DNA of 11,689 bases, from positions 1 to 11,689 of the forward strand of contig JBOGEN010000004.1 of the NCBI GenBank assembly GCA_050743265.1, written 5' to 3'. Shown one piece after another: positions 1 through 7,153 of the stretch. Positions within the stretch are counted from its first letter, which is position 1, and every line of letters begins with the position of its first letter. The notes beneath the pieces were generated by a model. That model was not told where the DNA came from. It did not search any database and saw nothing but the letters and a program-made list of their open reading frames with translations. Origin of the DNA: JBOGEN01 sp050743265 (lineage in GTDB: Bacteria > Actinomycetota > Actinomycetes > JBOGEN01). The position numbers and the translations under genes are program-made.

Positions 1-231
1 GCCTCGGCCCGTGCCCTTGTGGCGGACGCACGCCGCCGGGCCGAGGCCGAGCGCGCGGACGCGGCCGCCCGCGTGACCCGCGAGGCCGGGACCGAGACAG
101 CCCACACGCTGGACCAGGCTGAACGTCAGGCCGAGTCGGTCGGCCGGCAGGTCGAACGGCGCATGCCCGCCTTCGTCGCGCGGGCCGTCGCGGACGTCCG
201 GGCGGCTGTGACCCCGCCGGGGTCACCGTGA
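1..231 (+). CDS. ntpH: A/V-type ATPase peripheral stalk subunit H/G, C-terminal part (5' end outside window)
   Basis: The reading frame is open from base 1, so this is the C-terminal ~76 residues of a longer protein. What is visible is an almost unbroken Ala/Arg/Glu-rich helix (ADARRRAEAERADAAARV and onward) with no glycine or proline until the end, i.e. a coiled coil. In A/V-ATPases this small subunit pairs with E to make the peripheral stalks that hold the A3B3 head against rotation. The identity rests mainly on position (first before C, I, K, F, E, A, B, D) and on the helical composition, because the family has little conserved sequence. The segment MPAFVARAVADVRAAV near the end resembles the terminal helix of stalk proteins. 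The stop codon overlaps the GTG start of the next gene (GTGA, 228-231), so the two are translationally coupled. A second E-like stalk protein cannot be excluded. Confidence 0.75.
   Translation, partial: ASARALVADARRRAEAERADAAARVTREAGTETAHTLDQAERQAESVGRQVERRMPAFVARAVADVRAAVTPPGSP
208..226 (+). promoter_or_regulatory. Perfect 8-bp hairpin just before the subunit C start
   Basis: GTGACCCC (208-215), a 3-base loop GCC, then GGGGTCAC (219-226) form a perfect inverted repeat. It ends one base before the GTG start codon of subunit C (228) and lies inside the last codons of the upstream gene. No Shine-Dalgarno sequence is visible there. My inference is that the hairpin blocks independent initiation at the C start, so C is made mainly by ribosomes that have just translated the stalk gene. 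It could also be chance in GC-rich DNA. Confidence 0.4.
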
Positions 232-1211
232 GTACGGCCTGGGTGGCCGGCACCGTCCGGGCCAAGGCGTTGGCGCGTCGCCGCCTGGGCGCTGCCGGTG
301 CCCGTGCGCTGGCGGGGAGCCCGACTCTCGGAGAGGCGCTCACCGTCCTTGCCGCGAGCCCGTACGGACACGACGTGCGGGCCGACCAGACGCTCGCCGA
401 GGCGCAGCACGCGGTGGGCGCGACCCTGCTGTGGCACATGAGGGTGCTGGCCGGCTGGGTGCCGCGTCACGGCGCGGACGTCGTACGGCTGCTGGCCGCC
501 GGCTTCGAGGTGGCGAACGTCGACGAGCACGTGCATCGCCTGGGCGCAGGCCTGGACGACAGTGTCGAACACGGTGTCGAGGGAGGTGTCGGGCCAGGCC
601 CCGGCAGGCACCCCTCGGGCACGGCGTTCCATCTCGGCGCACTCGCCACCGCTTGGGGCCGCCTGGGCACGACGAGGTCTTTCGCGGATCTGCGCCGAGT
701 CCTCCGGACGTCCGCATGGGGTGACCCGGGGGGAGAGTCCGCCTGGGCGGTCCACGTGGGCATGCGGCTCGCCTGGGCGGTGCGGGTAGAAAGGGGAGTC
801 CCCAGCGCGCGGCCCTGGGCTGCGGGAGGCGCCGCCTTGCTCGTCGCGAGGCAGATGTTCCTCATGGGGCACGAGCTGCCCACTGCGACGGTCGACCTCG
901 CTGCTCCGGTCCTGGGCCGCCGGTTCGACGGCGCGGGCTCGCTCGCGGATCTGGCGGGCAGACTTCCGGTCGACGCCCGCTGGGCCCTGGACGAGGTCGC
1001 CGACCCCGCGGACCTCTGGCAGGCCGAGGCAGCCTGGTGGCAGCGGGTCCAGCGCGACGGGCTCGACCTGCTCCGTGGCTCGCGCTTCGGACCGGGTCCA
1101 GTCGTGGGCGCGCTCGCCGTACTGGGCGCGGACGCCCGGCGAGTCGGGGCCGCGCTCGAGGTGGCCGCCCGCGCGGGCGCACCACTGGAGGCGTTCGATG
1201 GCGTGGCGTGA
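228..1211 (+). CDS. ntpC: A/V-type ATPase subunit C (rotor adaptor; homologue of eukaryotic subunit d/AC39)
   Basis: A 327-aa protein, the normal size for this family. Subunit C is a funnel-shaped, mostly helical protein that seats the D/F central shaft on the membrane proteolipid ring. The sequence is helical throughout and has the AC39-like layout of three similar helical repeats: an N-terminal block containing LGEALTVLAASPYG and LWHMRVLAGWVP, a middle block around SFADLRRVLRTSAWGDPGG, and a C-terminal block ending FGPGPVVGALAVLGADARRV. The last is the typical family ending. The start is the GTG at 228, overlapping the upstream stop as GTGA. The end overlaps the ATG of subunit I by 14 bases. 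No membrane segments or catalytic motifs are expected or seen. The assignment is supported by size, pattern and position between stalk and I genes. Confidence 0.88.
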   Translation: MSTAWVAGTVRAKALARRRLGAAGARALAGSPTLGEALTVLAASPYGHDVRADQTLAEAQHAVGATLLWHMRVLAGWVPRHGADVVRLLAAGFEVANVDEHVHRLGAGLDDSVEHGVEGGVGPGPGRHPSGTAFHLGALATAWGRLGTTRSFADLRRVLRTSAWGDPGGESAWAVHVGMRLAWAVRVERGVPSARPWAAGGAALLVARQMFLMGHELPTATVDLAAPVLGRRFDGAGSLADLAGRLPVDARWALDEVADPADLWQAEAAWWQRVQRDGLDLLRGSRFGPGPVVGALAVLGADARRVGAALEVAARAGAPLEAFDGVA

Positions 1212-2673
1212 GGCCCTGGCGCCGGTGCGGATGCAGCGCGTAGCTCTCGTCGCGCCCCGCGCGGCCCTTCGCGACCTGCTCGTGCGCGTGGCGGACGCCG
1301 GGACGGTCGAGCTCGACCTGGTACCGGCGGGCGGGGACGGGACGTCACAGGCGCAGCGCCTGCATCGACGCCAGCAGCGTCGGGCGGGGGAGTCGGCCGT
1401 CACGCCCCTGCTCTCGCCCGCGCCGCCCGACCTCGAGGCGCTGGATCGGGACGATCGCCTCGACCTGCTTGCCGGAGAGGCCGAGGTGGAGGAGCATGCC
1501 GACGCCGCGGTCGTACGAGGGGAGCTCGCCGCCCTTGCGGGCTGGACCCCAACCGACCAGGTCGGTCCCCTCACCGAGAGGCTCGCCGAGGTCGGTGGCG
1601 GTGTCGTCCCGTTGGCCACGCCGCGTGGGGTCGACCCGCCGACCCTGCTGCGCGACGGCGGCGAGCTGCGCAGGGCCTTCACGCCTCTGGTCGAGACCTA
1701 CGCGACGGTCCCGTACGCGGACATCGACATCACCCTGCTCGCCGGGGTCGGCTACGTGTTCATGTTCGGGATGATGTTCGGCGACGCCGGGCACGGGGCC
1801 CTGCTCCTTCTCGCCGGACTGCTGATCCGGTTCGGAGGGCTCCGGCGGCTCGTCCGCTTTCGGCAGGTCTGGCCGTTCGCCGTCGGCGCCGGTCTCGCCG
1901 CTATCGCCTTCGGCGTCCTGTACGGGGAGTTCTTCGGTCCGACGAGCGTGCTTCCCGTGATCTGGCTCGACCCTCTGGACCAACCGGTGACCCTGCTCGC
2001 GACCGCACTCGGGGTGGGGGCCGTGCTCCTCGCGGGGGCGTACGTGGTGGGCACGGTGAACCGCTGGCGCGAAGGCGGCTGGGCGCTGGCGCTGTGCGCC
2101 CCCTCGGGGATCGCCGGTGCCGCGCTGTTCCTCGGGCTCGGCCTGGTGGTCCTCGGCTGGGACGTCGGGACCGGTTGGGTGACAGGCATCGGCGTGCTCG
2201 TCGGCCTGGTCGGGCTCGCCCTCGCGTACGTGGGACTGCTCGCGGCCGCCGGTGGTGGCGGAGCCGGGGTCACCCAGGCCACTGTCGAGCTCTTCGACGC
2301 CGTGCTCCGGCTCGGCACCAACCTCGTCTCGTTCGCACGTCTCGCCGCGTTCGGGCTCACCCACGCCGCGCTCGGGCAGGTCGTGTGGGACGGCACGACC
2401 GGCCTGTGGGGCGACGGCGTCGCCGCGTCATGCGGAGCAGTCGTGCTGTTCCTCGTCGGCAACGCGATCGCGTTCGCGCTGGAGGCGCTGGTGGCCGGCG
2501 TCCAGGCGTTGCGCCTGGAGTACTACGAGCTCTTCTCGCGGGTGTTCACCACCGAGGGACGCGCCTTCCGTCCCTGGCACGTCCCGCTCGCGCCCTCACC
2601 CGACGACTCGGCCGGCGTGACGCCCGCCGCCGGCACAGGTCCCGTCCTCACGACTCCGGAGAGGCTGCCATGA
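1198..2673 (+). CDS. ntpI: A/V-type ATPase subunit I (membrane stator, homologue of subunit a)
   Basis: A 491-aa protein that forms the ion half-channels beside the proteolipid ring and anchors the peripheral stalks. Residues 1 to about 170 are the cytoplasmic part, beginning MAWREALAPVRMQRVALVAP. The family motif YADIDITLLAGVGYVFMFG followed by MFGDAGHG marks the first membrane segment near residue 175. Further hydrophobic segments run to about residue 455. The segment SFARLAAFGLTHAAL carries the conserved arginine (Arg381) that faces the proteolipid glutamate, and LEYYELFSRVF with FRPWHV is the family C-terminal signature. The start is the ATG at 1198 inside the end of subunit C, because residues upstream in the same frame do not look like the family. 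The protein is shorter than the roughly 600-650 residues usual in archaea and Thermus. The loss is in the soluble N-terminal half. The stop overlaps the K start as ATGA. Confidence 0.94.
   Translation: MAWREALAPVRMQRVALVAPRAALRDLLVRVADAGTVELDLVPAGGDGTSQAQRLHRRQQRRAGESAVTPLLSPAPPDLEALDRDDRLDLLAGEAEVEEHADAAVVRGELAALAGWTPTDQVGPLTERLAEVGGGVVPLATPRGVDPPTLLRDGGELRRAFTPLVETYATVPYADIDITLLAGVGYVFMFGMMFGDAGHGALLLLAGLLIRFGGLRRLVRFRQVWPFAVGAGLAAIAFGVLYGEFFGPTSVLPVIWLDPLDQPVTLLATALGVGAVLLAGAYVVGTVNRWREGGWALALCAPSGIAGAALFLGLGLVVLGWDVGTGWVTGIGVLVGLVGLALAYVGLLAAAGGGGAGVTQATVELFDAVLRLGTNLVSFARLAAFGLTHAALGQVVWDGTTGLWGDGVAASCGAVVLFLVGNAIAFALEALVAGVQALRLEYYELFSRVFTTEGRAFRPWHVPLAPSPDDSAGVTPAAGTGPVLTTPERLP
2658..2664 (+). 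promoter_or_regulatory. Strong ribosome binding site for the proteolipid gene
   Basis: GGAGAGG lies five bases before the ATG at 2670, inside the end of the subunit I gene. Most junctions in this operon have no clear Shine-Dalgarno site. A strong one here fits the need for many more copies of the ring subunit than of its neighbours. Confidence 0.6.
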
Positions 2674-3104
2674 CCGCGTGGTTCGTCGCGCTCCCGGCGC
2701 TCGCTCTCGCCTTCGCCGCCACCCACGTCGTACTGCGGCGGCGCGGACGCGCGGCGCTGCGGATGCTGCTCGTGGCCGACGGGGTGCTGCTCCTGGTCGC
2801 GCTCGGCCTGCTCGTGCTGGCCGCGACGGGAGGGCCCGCCGCCACCGATCCCGGCGCCATGGTCCCGGTCGCCGCGAGCACGCCCACCGCGGCGAACGAC
2901 GACGCCCTCATCGGTGCGGCGATCGCAGTCGCGGGGTCGTCGATCGGCGCGGCCATCGCCGTCGCGTACACTGGGGCCGCAGCTCTCGCGGCGATGAGCG
3001 AGCGACCGGAGCTGTTCGGTCGGGCGATGGTGATCGTCGGCCTGGCCGAGGGCATCGCTATCTACGGCCTCGTGGTGGCGATCATCCTCATCGGCAAGGC
3101 GTGA
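2670..3104 (+). CDS. ntpK: A/V-type ATPase subunit K (proteolipid ring, ion carrier)
   Basis: A 144-aa membrane protein with four hydrophobic stretches, roughly residues 3-22, 30-52, 79-107 and 118-142. The last two form a recognisable c-ring hairpin. The first helix is glycine/alanine-rich (GSSIGAAIAVAYTGAAALA), the polar loop is MSERPELFG, and the second helix VIVGLAEGIAIYGL carries the ion-binding carboxylate, Glu127. The first two segments lack the glycine pattern and any helical glutamate. They are joined to the hairpin by a long polar/Pro-Ala linker (about 53-78), so this looks like an N-terminal membrane leader added to a single c-hairpin, or a very degenerate first hairpin. The first helix lacks the Gln/Glu typical of sodium-binding rings, and Glu127 is followed by Gly rather than Ser/Thr. 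Proton use is therefore more likely (inference). The start is the ATG at 2670, with the strong GGAGAGG site upstream. Confidence 0.92.
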   Translation: MTAWFVALPALALAFAATHVVLRRRGRAALRMLLVADGVLLLVALGLLVLAATGGPAATDPGAMVPVAASTPTAANDDALIGAAIAVAGSSIGAAIAVAYTGAAALAAMSERPELFGRAMVIVGLAEGIAIYGLVVAIILIGKA

Positions 3105-3110
3105 GCCGTC

Positions 3111-3341
3111 ATGGCGCGTCTCGCCGCTCTCGGAGAGCAGCTGACGGTGCGGGGCTTCGCCCTCGCCGGGGTGCTGGCCTGCCCGGCTGAGACTCCTGAT
3201 GCCGTGCGCTCCGCGTGGGACGCTCTCCCCGACGACGTCCAGATCGTGCTCCTCACCCCGGCCGCGGCACACGCGCTGGGCGACGAGCAGGTCGCCGGGC
3301 TCGACCGGCTGGCCGTCGTGATGCCGGTGATGCGGTCATGA
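3111..3341 (+). CDS. ntpF: A/V-type ATPase subunit F (central shaft), short form
   Basis: A 76-aa protein starting at the ATG six bases after K ends. The family pattern is clear: ALGEQLTVRGFALAGV (first strand and helix), VRSAWDALPDDVQIVLLTP (the central helix followed by the I-L-L-T strand), then AHALGDEQVAGLDRLAVVMP. This is the Rossmann-like N-terminal domain that binds the side of the D subunit coiled coil in the rotating shaft. Usual family members have about 100-110 residues, with a flexible C-terminal helix after the last strand. Here the chain stops a few residues after that strand (VVMPVMRS). The stop overlaps the E start as ATGA (3338-3341), which argues that the short end is genuine and not a sequencing slip. 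Confidence 0.88.
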   Translation: MARLAALGEQLTVRGFALAGVLACPAETPDAVRSAWDALPDDVQIVLLTPAAAHALGDEQVAGLDRLAVVMPVMRS

Positions 3342-3901
3342 CCGCGCTCGACCCAGAGACCGCGGTGGACCCGCTCGACCCGGTGCGCGGGAGCCTGCTG
3401 GCACGCGCGCACGCGGACGCGGACGCGATCCGGGCCGAGGCTGAGTCCGACGCCGCGGCACTGGGCGCCGAGGCCGAGCGGGAGTCTGCCGCGATCCTGG
3501 CCGAGGCGCGTGCCCAGGGCGAGGCAGATGCAGCCGTTGTGCTCGGGGCGGAGCGTGCCCGCGCCCGGCGTCAGGCCCGCGCCGTCGTGCTCGGAGCCCA
3601 GCGTGAGGCGTACGAGGCGCTGCGCCGGCACGTCCGGACCGCCGTGGCTGCGCTCCGCGACGACCCCGGGTACCCGGACCTGCGTTCGCGATTGGCGGCG
3701 ATGGCTCGTGCCGACCTGGCCGGACCCGGGGATGTGGCCGGTGAGGACGTGTCCGTCCGCGACGCACCCGGTGGCGGGGTCGTCGCCGAGGCGCCCGGGC
3801 GTCGCGCGGTCTACACCCTCGAGGCGCTGGCTGATCGTGCCGTGGACGGGCGGGGTGCGGACCTGGCGTCGTTGTGGGCGGGTGAGCGCGACGATGAGTA
3901 A
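3338..3901 (+). CDS. ntpE: A/V-type ATPase peripheral stalk subunit E
   Basis: A 187-aa protein. Residues about 20-100 form a long charged, alanine-rich helix (for example RAHADADAIRAEAESDAAAL and VLGAERARARRQARAVVLGA), which is the coiled-coil half that pairs with the small H/G subunit. The rest is a globular C-terminal domain containing the family-like segment VRDAPGGGVVAEAPGRRAVYT, followed by a terminal helix EALADRAVDGRGADLASLW. The GGGVV-x-A pattern is where E subunits contact the top of subunit B. The start is the ATG at 3338. The longer upstream reading in this frame overlaps F entirely and is not E-like. The last eight bases overlap the start of subunit A. E is part of the stator that resists torque during ATP synthesis or hydrolysis. 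Confidence 0.88.
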   Translation: MTALDPETAVDPLDPVRGSLLARAHADADAIRAEAESDAAALGAEAERESAAILAEARAQGEADAAVVLGAERARARRQARAVVLGAQREAYEALRRHVRTAVAALRDDPGYPDLRSRLAAMARADLAGPGDVAGEDVSVRDAPGGGVVAEAPGRRAVYTLEALADRAVDGRGADLASLWAGERDDE

Positions 3902-5672
3902 GGCCGTCGTCAGCGCGACCGGGCCCGGCGAGGTCGTCCGCGTCACCGGGCCGCTGGTCGAGATCATCCGGCTCGACCGCGTGGCGATGTTCGACGTCGT
4001 CCTGCTCGGTCCCGCGGGGGTACCCGGCGAGGTCGTCGCGATCAGGGACGGCCTCGTCACCGCCCAGGCGTACGAGGACACCGGCGGGCTCGGCCCGGGA
4101 GCCTCGGTCGTCACCGAGGGGATCCCGCTCTCCGCGCGGCTCGGCCCGGGGCTGCTCGGGGGCGTGTTCGACGGGCTGCTCCGTCCGCTGTCGGGGGCGT
4201 CGACGTGGCTCGCGCCTGGCGCCGTGCGTGAGGTCGCCAACGCGCGTCGGTGGGACTTCACTCCGGCCGAGGGGCTCTCCGGCGAGTCCCCCGGGGACGA
4301 GAAGGCCTCCGAGCGTGCGCGTGTGCGCGAGGGCGAGGTCCTGGGCTCCGTCGACGACGGCGGCCCCCTCGCGGTGCGCGTGCTGGTCCCGCCCGGGGTG
4401 TCGGGACCGGTCGAGAACCTCGCCCCGCCGGGCACGTACGAGGGCGACGCCGTCGTCGCCACGGTCGGCGGCGTCCCGGTGTCGCTCACCGCGACCTGGC
4501 CCGTACGCCGTCCCCGTCCCTACCGCGACCGGCTCGACGCGGCCGAGGGCCTGCACACGGGGCAGCGCGTCCTCGACCTGCTCTACCCGGTCGCCCGTGG
4601 GAGCACGGCGGCGGTGCCCGGCGGGTTCGGCACGGGCAAGACCGTGCTCCTGCAGCAGGTCGCGAAGTGGTGTGACGCCGACGTCATCGTCTACGTCGGC
4701 TGCGGGGAGCGGGGCAACGAGATGGCGGACGTCGTGGACGAGCTCACGGCACTGGAGGACCCGCGGACCGGTGACCGTCTCGCGCGGCGCACGGTCGTCA
4801 TCGCGAACACGTCGAACATGCCGATGATGGCACGTGAGGCGAGCGTCTACACCGGCGTGACCGTGGCCGAGTACTTCCGCGACATGGGCTATCACGTCAT
4901 CGTCATCGCCGACTCGACGTCCCGTTGGGCTGAGGCGTTGCGGGAGTTCGCGTCGCGGACGGGCGCACTGCCCGCGGAGGAGGGCTACCCGGCGGGGCTG
5001 GCCTCGGCGCTCGCCGCGTTCTACGAGCGTGCCGGTCGTGTCGTGACGCTGGGTGGGCGCGAGGGCTCGGTCACGGTCGTCGGTGCGGTGTCCCCGCCCG
5101 GCGGCGACATGACCGAACCGGTCACCGCGCACACGCAACGGTTCGTCCGGTGCGTCTGGACGCTCGACCGGGACCTCGCGTACGCGCGCCACTATCCCGC
5201 GGTGTCGTGGGCCGGCTCGTTCTCGCGGGACACCGAGTCGCTCGGCGCGTGGCACGCCCGCGAAGGTGACCCGTCTTGGGCCCGGCGTCGCGCGCGGGTG
5301 ACCCGACTGCTCGCCGACGCGGACCGGCTCGCGGCACTCGCCGAGCTCGTCGGCGCGGGCGCGCTGCCAGGGCCCGAGCGCGTGGTGATGCTCGCCGGCC
5401 GGCTGCTGCGCGAAGGCGTCCTGCAGCAGAGTGCGCTCAGCGCGACGGACGGGTTCTGCTCGGCCCGCAAGGGCGCGGCCCTGGTCGACGCGGTCCTGGC
5501 GGTGGTGGACCGGTGTCACGAGCTCGTCGATGCCGGCGTCCCGGCGGCCACCGTCGACGAGGTCGACTTCGCGTCGCTCGTCCGCGCACGCGAGGAGACC
5601 GGCCCGGACGACGTCGAGGGCGTCTGGCAGCAGCGCGACGCGATGCTCGCCCGGCTCGAGGGGCTCACGTGA
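3894..5672 (+). CDS. ntpA: A/V-type ATPase catalytic subunit A
   Basis: A 592-aa protein, full length for the family. It binds and turns over ATP in the A3B3 head. The Walker A loop GGFGTGKT is at residues 243-250 with Lys249. The catalytic glutamate lies in GCGERGNEM (Glu272), and the Walker B strand VIVIADSTSRW ends in Asp340. The family block EEGYPAGLASALAAFYERAG follows. Residues about 115-205 are the ~90-residue non-homologous insertion found in A subunits and absent from F-type beta, so this is an A/V-type and not an F-type enzyme. The start is the ATG at 3894 (MSKAVVSATGPGEVVRVTG), which gives the expected N-terminal beta-barrel. The open frame continues upstream inside the E gene but without family resemblance. 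The stop overlaps the GTG start of B. Confidence 0.98.
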   Translation: MSKAVVSATGPGEVVRVTGPLVEIIRLDRVAMFDVVLLGPAGVPGEVVAIRDGLVTAQAYEDTGGLGPGASVVTEGIPLSARLGPGLLGGVFDGLLRPLSGASTWLAPGAVREVANARRWDFTPAEGLSGESPGDEKASERARVREGEVLGSVDDGGPLAVRVLVPPGVSGPVENLAPPGTYEGDAVVATVGGVPVSLTATWPVRRPRPYRDRLDAAEGLHTGQRVLDLLYPVARGSTAAVPGGFGTGKTVLLQQVAKWCDADVIVYVGCGERGNEMADVVDELTALEDPRTGDRLARRTVVIANTSNMPMMAREASVYTGVTVAEYFRDMGYHVIVIADSTSRWAEALREFASRTGALPAEEGYPAGLASALAAFYERAGRVVTLGGREGSVTVVGAVSPPGGDMTEPVTAHTQRFVRCVWTLDRDLAYARHYPAVSWAGSFSRDTESLGAWHAREGDPSWARRRARVTRLLADADRLAALAELVGAGALPGPERVVMLAGRLLREGVLQQSALSATDGFCSARKGAALVDAVLAVVDRCHELVDAGVPAATVDEVDFASLVRAREETGPDDVEGVWQQRDAMLARLEGLT

Positions 5673-7153
5673 TCACCCCGCCGTCGAGTGCCGCAGGCCT
5701 CACGGGCCCTGGAGACCCCGCCGGCTCCGGACTGGGAGGTGTCGAGTACACCAGCGTCGCCGAGCTGCGCGGCCCCCTGCTCGTCCTCCGCGACGTCGCG
5801 GGCGTGGGGTGGGACGAGTCCGCACTGATCCGGCTGTCCTCGGGGGACGAGCGGCACGGGCTCGTGCTCGAGGTGGACCGCGACATCGCCGTCGTCCAGG
5901 TGCTCGAGGGCACGGACGGGATGCGGCCCGACGGCACGCGGGTGGCGTTCGCGGGTGCGCCGATGCGCGTGCCAGTCGGCGAGGGCTGGCTCGGGCGCGT
6001 GTGCAACGGGCGCGGCGAGCCTCTGGACGGGGGGCCGCCCGTCCTCGGCGCCGTTGACGCTCCCGTCTCGGGCTACCCGCTCAACCCGACGATGCGCGAG
6101 CCTCCGGCCGAACCCGTGCTCACCGGGGTCTCCGCCGTCGACGCGCTCACCACCCTCGTCCGAGGGCAGAAGCTGCCCGTCTTCTCCGTGGCGGGCCTGC
6201 CACACCTCGAGCTCGCCACGCAGGTCGCGGCGCAGGCCTCGGCGGGTGGCGCGCCGTTCTCCGTCGTCTTCGCCGCGATGGGGCTGACCCACCCCGACGC
6301 GGCCACCGTGCGGGACGTGCTCGAGGAGCGCTCTGCGGCCGGGGAGCTCGTCCTGCTGCTCAACATCGCGGACGACCCGGTCATCGAGCGCCTGCTCACC
6401 CCCCGCATCGCGCTGACGGTCGCCGAGCACCTCGCGTACGAGGGGGGACGGCACGTGCTCGTCGTCATGGCCGACATGACCTCGTACGCCGAGGCGCTGC
6501 GCGAGGTGTCTGCCGCACGCGGCGAGATCCCGGCCCGTCGCGCGTACCCCGGATACCTCTACAGCGACCTCGCTTCGCTGTACGAGCGGTGCGGGCGCGT
6601 GCGCGGCCTGACGGGCTCGGTGACCGTGCTGCCGGTGCTCACCATGCCCGGTGATGACATCACGCACCCGGTACCTGACCTCACGGGCTACATCACCGAG
6701 GGCCAGGTCGTGCTCTCGCCGGAGCTGCACGCGGCCGGCGTCTACCCGCCGGTGGAGGCGCTGAGCTCACTGTCGCGCCTCATGCGCAAGGGCGCCGGCC
6801 CGGGCCGCACGCGTGACGACCACCTCGACCTCGCGGCACAGGTGCTCGCAGCCCTCGCCCACGCGCGGCAGGCGCGCGAGCTCGCCGACCTCGTGGGGGA
6901 GGCGGCGCTCAGCGCGACGGACCGGCAGTACCTCGTCTTCCAGCACGCGTTCGAGCACCGGCTCGTCGACCAGCGACGGGACGAGAGCCGCTCGCTCGAG
7001 CAGACCCTCGACCTCGCGTGGGAGGTCGTCTCGGTCCTGCCCCGGCGCGAGCTGACGATGCTGTCCGCGGCCCTGCTCGACGCGCGGTACGACGGCGACG
7101 CGGCGGCGAGCCGCCTGCAGGACGGAGGTGAGCGGGATGCCCCGACTGCGTAG
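5669..7153 (+). CDS. ntpB: A/V-type ATPase regulatory subunit B (non-catalytic nucleotide-binding subunit)
   Basis: A 494-aa protein, with the GTG start at 5669 overlapping the A stop as GTGA. After a roughly 24-residue Gly/Pro/Ala-rich extension, the family start VEYTSVAELRGPLLVL appears. The P-loop position is degenerate (KLPVFSVAGLPH, residues 168-179), with no Walker Lys-Thr, as expected of B subunits. Other family blocks are VFAAMGLTHPDAATVRD, VVMADMTSYAEALREVSAA, YPGYLYSDLASLYERCG and MPGDDITHPVPDLTGYITEGQ. SSLSRLMRKGAG holds the arginine finger (Arg370) that reaches into the neighbouring catalytic site on A. B alternates with A in the hexamer. Its end overlaps the start of the D gene by 17 bases. 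Confidence 0.97.
   Translation: MITPPSSAAGLTGPGDPAGSGLGGVEYTSVAELRGPLLVLRDVAGVGWDESALIRLSSGDERHGLVLEVDRDIAVVQVLEGTDGMRPDGTRVAFAGAPMRVPVGEGWLGRVCNGRGEPLDGGPPVLGAVDAPVSGYPLNPTMREPPAEPVLTGVSAVDALTTLVRGQKLPVFSVAGLPHLELATQVAAQASAGGAPFSVVFAAMGLTHPDAATVRDVLEERSAAGELVLLLNIADDPVIERLLTPRIALTVAEHLAYEGGRHVLVVMADMTSYAEALREVSAARGEIPARRAYPGYLYSDLASLYERCGRVRGLTGSVTVLPVLTMPGDDITHPVPDLTGYITEGQVVLSPELHAAGVYPPVEALSSLSRLMRKGAGPGRTRDDHLDLAAQVLAALAHARQARELADLVGEAALSATDRQYLVFQHAFEHRLVDQRRDESRSLEQTLDLAWEVVSVLPRRELTMLSAALLDARYDGDAAASRLQDGGERDAPTA

Noticed and set aside
126..1682. A 518-codon open frame on the - strand opposite subunits C and I
   Set aside because: Low-complexity Arg/Ala/Ser/Pro translation, overlaps two supported genes and shows no recognisable motif.
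3336..5519. A 727-codon open frame on the - strand opposite subunits E and A
   Set aside because: The opposite strand encodes unmistakable ATPase subunits. The - frame is rich in Arg, Pro, Gly and His with no domain, as expected of antisense frames in GC-rich DNA.
3894..7153. F-type ATP synthase alpha/beta genes
   Set aside because: Subunit A has the ~90-residue non-homologous insertion and B has a degenerate P-loop, and the neighbours are C, I, K, D and F; this is an A/V-type enzyme.
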